Virus record (IMG/VR): IMGVR_UViG_3300025736_006128
Span: 1-37,868 of that record
Source: a virus
DNA length: 37,868 nt
Strand: one strand, 5' to 3'
In this document: positions 32,483 through 37,868 of the stretch, one piece after another
Position numbering within the stretch: the stretch's first letter is position 1
Layout of the letters: every line of letters begins with the position of its first letter
Notes under the pieces: model-generated
Database searches by the model: none
What the model was told of the DNA's origin: nothing
What the model saw: only the letters and a program-made list of their open reading frames with translations
Program-made: the position numbers and the translations under genes

Positions 32483-34632
32483 TCATATCAACCCACCATC
32501 CCGATCATCCTTAGAATACGGCGCATCATACGGCGTTTCCCGATCCCATTTATCCCGAACATCCTTATCCGTCTCCCACAGCGGAATCCGAATACACATA
32601 CAATTATGCACCGCAAACCCCTGCGCCACGTAACTTTCGTCACCGTCCACGCTTAAATTGTACACCGTGATCGCCGTGCGCTGTTCCCGCTCGATACGCG
32701 CCACCGGCACATCCATAAACTCAATCGCCCCGGCATGATTCCGAATCAGCTCAGCCACCTGCATCGGCGCCGAATGCCAATCCTTTTCCGAAACGTGAAT
32801 CACCCGATACCCTTCCGCCGTCAACTCCGCATCACGGGCCGCGTCCTGCGCCTGCCGGTTTTTATGCCAATAAGAACCATCATACTCCACAATAATCTTA
32901 TAATCCGGAATACAGATATCCGCGTACCGCGTCGTCCGTGCCGTCACAATTGGCAGTTCCAATACCGCACTCGGCCAAAACCGCTTAACCTCCCAGAACA
33001 CCCGTATTTGCGCCTGAGACGTCCGAATCCGACGGGCGCCAGGATGGTTCCGACAATACCGCCGCAATGACACCGACACCCGCTTTCGATTCGCAGCCGC
33101 CGCTTCCGGATGCGCCGTCCGCCAATGCAGCTGCATACTTCGCGCATAGCCCGGATTGCCACGATGAAACCGGCTCAGGCTGATTGACATCTTTATCCGC
33201 TCACCCGCCCGCGTATACCGCCGCCGCTGACTTTTCGCCATCCGTTGCCGCGTTACCGATGACGTTTCCGCGTGTTCTTCCCGCGTCACCTGGCTTTCGC
33301 ATGCCTGACTGCAAAACCCAACCTCAGTCCCGGCATTCCCTTTCCAGCGTGAATACGGAATCAACTTACCGCACTTCCGACAGCGCGTGGCCAGCACCCG
33401 CACCTTATCCCCAATATGAATATTCTCGGCCGGTTTCCATTGCCCGTTCACCAGCGCCTCATGATTCGGCGTCAACTTCACCGTCACCGCCCGCGGCACC
33501 GCATCCGCCCGATAGGGTTCAAGCACATACGCCACCCCCACCAGCGTCTGATTATAGGCGGAATTCACGTGCTTCTCCGTCACCACTCGATATTTTCCCT
33601 GATGCGTCAGCACCAAATCCCCAACCGCAATTTCGCGAATCTGCCGCCACCCATCCGGCGTTTTTACTTTTGTATAAGACGGCACGCAATGCGGATGCGT
33701 ATGCGTCACCGGCTGCGGCCCTTCACCCAACTTCCAGACCCGCCCCTCAAACTGATCGCATATCTCACACGCCCCGGCCGCGATACTCCATTCCTCAAAA
33801 TTCACCTCAGCCGCACGGGATTGCAAATCAAACGCCGAATTAATCATCAACGTGCTTTCGGACCGGGCAATCCGATTCCAATACCACATCTTGCCCTCAC
33901 CCACCTGCTTCCGCATGGCCCGCCCCGCCTGCAGCACACTTTTCTTGCCCTTAGCCATATCCAGCAACGTCTGGTGAAATCCCTCGCGCCATGAGGACTG
34001 TATCTCCGCCCGAATCCGAGACGCACCAACATCATACGCCGCACGGAAATACACATTATCCTGCTGCACCAACAGCCGCATCGCGTCAATTTCATCGTCC
34101 GTCATATCCGGCAGCTTATGCGCCTTCAACAGATTGACCGTCTCTGAAATTCCCACCGTGAACGACAAAAACATGTAGAAATTCCCACCGTGAACGACAA
34201 AAACATGTATTGCATCAATACCGCCGCCGGCACAACCGCCTGTTTCTGTTCCAGCTCACGCGTACCCAGAATATCCTCTTCCAAATCCAAAACGGCCGCG
34301 TCATAGCCCCGCTGAGCGGCTTTATTATAAACAAAAACGCGATCATCGTAACCGGGCACCGGTTCGCCAATCGCGTCAGCTCGCAACTCGTCCAGCGACG
34401 GCAAGTCCAGCACCTCAATCAGCCGCAGCTCAAACGCCTCAACCTTCTCAAATATCGCGTTAAAACAGTCCTTATTAATCTTCCGAATCTTTGGCCAGCG
34501 ATGTTTCCGCCCGGCCTGTTCCAGTTCCCACGCTGTCGGGTCCGTCGCATGTTTGCAGGCGATCGGCTTTTCCGGAATCAGCCCCTGCGTCAAGCTCAGT
34601 AATCGTAGTCCGGCTTCCCCCATAGAATCCAT
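32483..34632 (-). CDS. SPP1 gp7/MuF-type head morphogenesis protein with intein; frame broken by a 32-bp duplication
   Basis: Start ATG at 34632. A 32-bp duplication (34146-34209) splits the frame after VLMQYMFLSFTVGIS; removing one copy gives 705 residues. The intein (32603-33688, 362 residues) sits inside the C-terminal metal-binding motif. After splicing, 343 residues remain with CEIC ... THPHCMCIRIPLW, the Cys/His pattern of the Mu gpF/SPP1 gp7 family. These minor head proteins bind the portal and are packaged in the virion. The N-terminal half is helical and Lys/Glu-rich. It directly follows the portal gene, as is usual. Confidence 0.85.
32603..33688 (-). mobile_element. Intein with Vsr-like (EDxHD-type) homing nuclease
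   Basis: It starts at Cys1 (CVPSYTKVKTPDGW, block A) and continues with IREIAVGDLVLTHQGKYRVV; TPNHEALVNGQW is block B with the T-x-x-H motif. It ends in VYNLSVDGDESYVAQGF then AVHN, followed by Cys+1 (blocks F and G). The insert holds a zinc-finger pair (CRKCGKLIP ... FCSQACES), a basic NUMOD-like region, and a nuclease core PDYKIIVEYDGSYWHKNR with RDAEL and GYRVIHVSEKDW. The E-x-D-...-W-H-...-D order fits Vsr/DUF559 and EDxHD homing nucleases rather than LAGLIDADG. Confidence 0.88.
34146..34209. repeat. Exact 32-bp tandem duplication
   Basis: 34146-34177 and 34178-34209 are identical; the length is not a multiple of 3 and breaks the MuF-type gene. Confidence 0.9.
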
Positions 34633-34636
34633 CAGT

Positions 34637-36197
34637 CTACTCCGTCAGTAAATTATGTGCATTTTTTGCCGCAAATCGGGCATACGCCCGCCTCCGCAAG
34701 TCTTCAATCATCTCGTTCGTATTCATCGACAATTTAGCCGGCAGAATTTTTTTTCGTTGTAAATCTTCAACAACCTCGGCCGCCGACACCAGTCGTTCGT
34801 ATTCATCGACAATTTAGCCGGCAGAATTTTTTTTCGTTGTAAATCTTCAATAACCTGAGCCGCCGACACCAGGCCACAATCCAGCAACCAGACCGCACTC
34901 GCGATCTCTTTATTCGCCGCCTGTGAATTATAAAGCCGCGCCTTAGCTGTTTCAACCGCATCCTGCAGGCCGATTTCATCCCAGACAATCTTGAATTTCG
35001 TCCCGGCATACCCGGCAAAATTCAGCGCATACCAGATAATCCGGTCAATCGCCGGCTCCGTTGCCGTCCGATACCCCGTAATCGACTTAGCCAGCATCTT
35101 CCGCTGTTCCGTCGTCATCCGTTCAGAGGTGGACCATGAAAAACCAAAGAACGCCGGTGGTATCTCCGTCTTAGCCGCGAACATCTCCAAAATAGTCCGC
35201 ATCGGCACTTCCAAGGGCATCACATCCGCGTCCGCACCCAAAGTACTTATTTTAACAGTTCCACCCGGAGGCGCCACCGTATGCAGGTCCGTCATCTTTC
35301 CCATGCGCCGCTTCTGCATCAGTGCTTTTGTAGAAGCCTTCAATTTGTCCGACACCTGACCGGCAATTTCGTATGATTTCTTCATCCCCTCAATCGGATT
35401 ATTTATCGGAAAATTTCCCGGCTCAACCACCAGGAAGAACGACGGATCCCCCACCTTCTGCAGCTGATTATCAATAGTTTTTATTATCCGCTGAAACACA
35501 TTACCCACGAACGGCAATCCATAGAACAACGACGTTCCGGATGGCTGACCATTGCGTTTGTCTGGTGCCACCTGGTACACAAACTCCGGCCGGTCAAACG
35601 GCTTCACCCGCACCGCCCCGCGTTGAATAGAACCCAGCACCCAGCGGCCATCCACCTTCGCGAACCCCACCCGCTCCGAATTCGCATTCAGCAACCGATC
35701 CACGCCATTTTCCAGCGCCGTCGGCACCAGCTCCACAAAGCCGTTCCCCTGCTCCAGCCCTGAATCAATCGCCTGCGTCACCACATTGTGCATCCCGAAA
35801 TTCAAATCATTCACCAGCACCGTGCGCAAAAAGTCATCAACGAATTCCTGAGCCCGCGTATTCCCATCGCAATCAATCGAAAACGTCCCCACCAGGCGCT
35901 TAATCTTATTCACCCCAACATCTAAAATTGGCACCGACTCCCGCAGCACCCGAAACACCCGCCCCCGCACCCCGTTTGCCTTCAGCGCGCCATCCACTTA
36001 ATCTTATTCACGCCCACATCCAGAATCGGCACCGACTCCCGCAGCACCCGAAACACCCGCCCCCGCACCGCGTTCGCATTCAGCGCGCCATCCACACCAA
36101 AAATCTCTTCCAGCGGAGTTTCCCACGCCTTCGTCTGTGGCCCCAGCCCACCAGAACCCGCACTACTCGCGGCCTGTCGTCCTGCCGGAATTATCAT
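34637..36197 (-). CDS. Portal protein, frame broken twice by tandem duplications
   Basis: Start ATG at 36197 overlaps the upstream stop (ATGA). Duplications at 35899-36094 (98 bp) and 34713-34872 (80 bp) each shift the frame. Removing one copy of both gives 460 continuous residues from MIIPAGRQAASS to a stop at 34637. The middle part is portal-like: NKIKRLVGTFSIDCDGN, AIDSGLEQGNGFVELVPT, PSGTSLFYGLPFVGNVFQRI, and EIPPAFFGFSWSTSERMTTE before a long helix. Portals form the dodecameric DNA channel at one capsid vertex. The start of the MuF gene lies 4 nt beyond the stop. Confidence 0.85.
34713..34872. repeat. 80-bp tandem duplication with three mismatches
   Basis: Copies 34713-34792 and 34793-34872. 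The mismatches change VSAAEVVED to VSAAQVIED, a conservative strain-like difference. Confidence 0.9.
35899..36094. repeat. 98-bp tandem duplication with about eight mismatches
   Basis: Copies 35899-35996 and 35997-36094 near the start of the portal gene. Most differences are synonymous (for example ILDVGVNKIK is kept in both). Confidence 0.9.
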
Positions 36198-36388
36198 CCC
36201 TGATACCCCTCGTCCTTTGAAATATCGTTTACATGCACAATATCCGCGACACCCTTGCACGTGTCAACATCATGCAGCAAAATATGGCCACCAAGCGGAT
36301 CAAAACACTGACAGCCGCACCTGGGACACACCCTCGGCGTTATCCCCGCTTTTTTCTGTAATTTTTTAAGTTTTTTATTCACAGCCAT
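36194..36388 (-). CDS. Small zinc-ribbon protein before the portal gene
   Basis: This encodes 64 residues. A basic start (NKKLKKLQKKAG) is followed by CPRCGCQC and a later H/C pair (ILLHDVDTCKG), which fits a metal-binding ribbon. A GTG at residue 3 has GGGGG at a better distance than the ATG at 36388. The stop overlaps the portal start by 4 nt. Small zinc proteins at this place occur in several phages; role unknown. Confidence 0.6.
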   Translation of the reverse strand: MAVNKKLKKLQKKAGITPRVCPRCGCQCFDPLGGHILLHDVDTCKGVADIVHVNDISKDEGYQG

Positions 36389-36396
36389 CCCCCGAC

Positions 36397-36521
36397 AAAC
36401 AAAAAAAGCCCGACAATCACTTTCGATTGCCGAGCTTCACTGGTCTGATTAGCCCGCTCTATTTTTCCCCCAAATCCCCCTTTGAAGGGGGTGGCTCCAC
36501 GCAGTGGAGACGGGGGATGTT
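36397..36521. repeat. 125-bp direct repeat, right copy (terminator plus A element)
   Basis: Identical to 27883-28007; A element at 36473-36521. Confidence 0.95.
36400..36437 (-). terminator. Rho-independent terminator after the lysis genes (right copy)
   Basis: Same hairpin and T7 run as at 27886-27923. It follows the lysozyme gene by about 120 nt and precedes the zinc-ribbon/portal genes. Confidence 0.85.
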
Positions 36522-36557
36522 CTGTTCAGTTTTTATTATCCGTACCAACCCCAGCCA

Positions 36558-37085
36558 CTACAACTTCACCTCGCGTGACTTGAATCGCAACGGATCTAAA
36601 TACCGTATCCCCCAGGCCAAATCCTTCGCCCGGTTCGGACTATCCTGCCGCGCCCACCTGGAATTCAACATCTCGGCCGCCGCCAACTGATAATTACCCG
36701 CCTTCAACGCCGCTATCGTCTTCTTAAACCCCAGAAAACCCGCCATACCCATCTGATAAATCATTTCAACCACCACCGCACTCACCGCAATCGGCTGAGC
36801 ATGCAGCCACCGGTAGCGGCGCAAAACAATACGGACAATCCGCAATACCAGCACCCGAACCAGCGCCTCAGACACATCCACCGACAACCGTCCATCCACT
36901 GCCAGCCCCAAATGCTTCAGCGTCGTCAAACGAACCCCATGCCCAACCGTCGGATACCCGTTCGGGCAACTATACACCCACGAGCGAAACCCCTCATGTC
37001 GCAAAATACTGGGGATAACCATCATCAGAATCACCTCTTCCGATTCCGGATTCACGCCAATACTTGTTCCATCTTCCGCCCTCAT
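36558..37085 (-). CDS. GH24 (T4-type) lysozyme/endolysin with Cys at the catalytic Asp position
   Basis: This encodes 175 residues. ILRHEGFRSWVYSCPNGYPT then VGHG contains the family's E-x8-(D)-x5-T triad as E31, C40 and T46; T4 lysozyme has E11, D20 and T26 at the same spacing. The C-terminal half is helical (VVVEMIYQMGMAGFLGFKKT). The enzyme cuts the MurNAc-GlcNAc bond of peptidoglycan at lysis. The T4 D20C mutant is known to stay active, so this one is probably functional. No signal peptide is seen, so release should need the holin upstream. The start overlaps the holin stop (ATGA). Confidence 0.9.
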   Translation of the reverse strand: MRAEDGTSIGVNPESEEVILMMVIPSILRHEGFRSWVYSCPNGYPTVGHGVRLTTLKHLGLAVDGRLSVDVSEALVRVLVLRIVRIVLRRYRWLHAQPIAVSAVVVEMIYQMGMAGFLGFKKTIAALKAGNYQLAAAEMLNSRWARQDSPNRAKDLAWGIRYLDPLRFKSREVKL

Positions 37086-37297
37086 GATAGCACCCCAAAC
37101 ACATCAGCCAGCCCCAGCAGCGCAAAAAGCACAACCCCGGACAGCAGCAACCAATTCCGGAAACGTTCCACGGCCTTCAACTGTTCTTTTTCATACACCG
37201 CGTCCATACTAAAATAAACCCGGTCATACCAGGCCCACACCAGCGGCAGAATCGCCGCCCACGCCAACATCAGAATAAAAAACCGCATTAACTCCAC
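37082..37297 (-). CDS. Two-span membrane protein, holin candidate
   Basis: This encodes 71 residues from the GTG at 37297, chosen because AAGGAGG lies 7 nt upstream; an in-frame GTG at 37318 lacks a site. Transmembrane segments lie at about 4-24 (MRFFILMLAWAAILPLVWAW) and 48-68 (WLLLSGVVLFALLGLADVFG), separated by a charged stretch (AVYEKEQLKAVERFRN). Size, topology and the 4-nt overlap with the lysozyme gene fit a class II holin, which opens the membrane for the lysozyme. Confidence 0.7.
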   Translation of the reverse strand: MELMRFFILMLAWAAILPLVWAWYDRVYFSMDAVYEKEQLKAVERFRNWLLLSGVVLFALLGLADVFGVLS

Positions 37298-37324
37298 CGC
37301 GCGCCCTCCTTCTATCACCCTAAA

Positions 37325-37358
37325 TCAATCAACATTAGTCACGTAAAGTTGATTGATT
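37325..37358. repeat. E palindrome with extended arms
   Basis: AATCAATCAAC (37323-37333) and GTTGATTGATT (37348-37358) are perfect 11-bp inverted arms, with CATTAG inside. It lies just upstream of the holin gene and may act as an operator or hairpin there. Confidence 0.75.
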
Positions 37359-37499
37359 ATTACATTTAAACTCAAATAAAATATCCGCGCCCAATAGCCA
37401 GGACGCCACCCGAATCAACGGCGCGACAAATAACAGGCGCAATTTGAACCAACGAATACCCGTCACATTCAACGTTCCTACCAGTTTTTGTCGTTTCAT
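37335..37499 (-). CDS. Small single-span membrane protein
   Basis: This encodes 54 residues from the ATG at 37499, which has AGGGAG close upstream; an earlier ATG at 37538 lacks a site. One hydrophobic segment lies at about 23-38 (RLLFVAPLIRVASWLLGA) after a basic N-terminus, with a FEFKCNNQS end. The stop region overlaps the E palindrome. Probably an accessory lysis or envelope protein; no family recognised. Confidence 0.5.
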   Translation of the reverse strand: MKRQKLVGTLNVTGIRWFKLRLLFVAPLIRVASWLLGADILFEFKCNNQSTLRD

Positions 37500-37569
37500 T
37501 AACTCCCTTACGCTTCTATCTATTTTAATCCAGGCCATATTTTATTGCCCCGTTAGTATTAGTGTTTTC

Positions 37570-37599
37570 CCCTGGGAATGCCGATCTCCGTATCGGCAG
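37570..37599. repeat. Type B palindromic repeat
   Basis: CTGGGAATGCCGATCTCCG with the CCGAT/ATCGG hairpin, followed by a TCTTATCTCTTTCC pyrimidine tract. Confidence 0.85.
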
Positions 37600-37652
37600 C
37601 TCTTATCTCTTTCCTTTCTCTTTCTTTTCTCTTTTCCCAACCCAACCACCCA

Positions 37653-37690
37653 CAAAAAAAACCGGGCCGCACCTCAAGATACAACCCGGC
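37653..37690 (-). terminator. Rho-independent terminator after the right-edge gene
   Basis: CCGGG (37662-37666) pairs with CCCGG (37685-37689); read leftward a T8 run follows. It ends transcription from the truncated gene just upstream. Confidence 0.75.
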
Positions 37691-37700
37691 TTTCATCACA

Positions 37701-37868
37701 TCAGGCGGGCAGCCTGTCATTCTTAAAAAGATATCGCCGCTCCACCCGGCTCACGTCCTGTGTATCCGGATTACGGTGAAGCGTCTGCCAATCCTTAGCC
37801 TGCAATATCTCCTGGAGATCCCCCGATACCGGCACGCTCTCCAAAACCTCAACTTGTTTTATTTCTGA
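37701..37868 (-). CDS. C-terminal end of a gene cut by the right window edge
   Basis: The frame is open from the edge to TGA at 37701-37703, giving 55 residues (SEIKQVEVLESVPVSGDL ... RVERRYLFKNDRLPA). It is charged and soluble. Its place upstream of lysis and portal genes makes a terminase subunit possible, but nothing in this short piece proves it. Confidence 0.6.
   Translation of the reverse strand, partial: SEIKQVEVLESVPVSGDLQEILQAKDWQTLHRNPDTQDVSRVERRYLFKNDRLPA

Noticed and set aside
2374-36522. CRISPR array from many repeated palindromes
   Set aside because: The copies are scattered between genes at irregular distances without regular spacers or cas genes.
1-37868. Integrase, terminase large subunit, tRNA or attachment site
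   Set aside because: No matching motifs or cloverleaf found; the right-edge fragment is too short to call terminase.

Overview
This window reads as most of the structural part of a long-tailed (siphovirus-like) phage or prophage. The host is unknown and probably uncultured. Almost all virion genes lie on the minus strand. From right to left they run: a cut-off gene at the right edge, a lysis cassette (small membrane protein, holin candidate, GH24 lysozyme), zinc ribbon, portal, SPP1-gp7/MuF-type head morphogenesis protein carrying an intein, zinc ribbon, prohead protease-scaffold with a nested scaffold start, decoration protein, major capsid protein, head-tail connectors, tail terminator, tail tube, tail assembly chaperone with a -1 frameshift site, tape measure, distal tail proteins, a DNA methyltransferase, a beta-helix tail spike, a dockerin protein, a cohesin protein and two small membrane proteins ending at a terminator. 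No integrase, terminase, tRNA or rRNA is recognisable; terminase may lie just beyond the right edge.

Two groups of plus-strand genes interrupt this order. The left group (1.1-3.1 kb) has an AT-rich orphan gene with its own sigma70-type promoter, a tandem ribbon-helix-helix/zinc-ribbon protein and a DnaQ-type exonuclease. A plus-strand island (28.8-32.5 kb) sits inside the head module between the MuF gene and the protease gene. It holds a small membrane/exported protein, a tandem RHH-like protein, an HNH nuclease and three unknowns. At the far left, a partial secreted protein runs off the minus strand.

Dispersed repeats fill the gaps between genes. I call them A (about 50 bp, starting with a CCCCCTTTGAAGGGGG core; at least 19 copies), B (about 30 bp, GGGAATGCCGATCTCCG-type hairpin; about 11), C (TGTCGAGCGTAGTCGAGA; 3), D (GCATTGC/GCAATGC hairpin; 2), E (AACATTAG/CTAATGTT palindrome; about 10) and G (GCGAAC/GTTCGC hairpin). 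E, A and B often occur in that fixed order with nearly fixed spacing, so they look like modules of one composite element. One A copy is inserted in frame in a tail gene and another forms part of the methyltransferase reading-frame start. Such repeats are typical of chromosomal DNA, so a resident prophage is more likely than a free phage. Lineage cannot be set from this; a PVC-type or similar environmental bacterium is only a guess.

Five tandem duplications (55, 55, 32, 80 and 98 bp) break the reading frames of four genes. Removing one copy restores the frame in every case, and some copies differ by strain-like substitutions. They look like metagenome assembly or scaffolding artefacts, and I annotate the genes as single disrupted genes.

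The most notable biology is an overlapping dockerin/cohesin gene pair in a phage tail-end module, an intein with a Vsr-like nuclease inside the MuF metal-binding motif, a CCCAAAC slippery site in the tail chaperone, a lysozyme with cysteine at the catalytic aspartate position, and the in-frame palindromic repeat.
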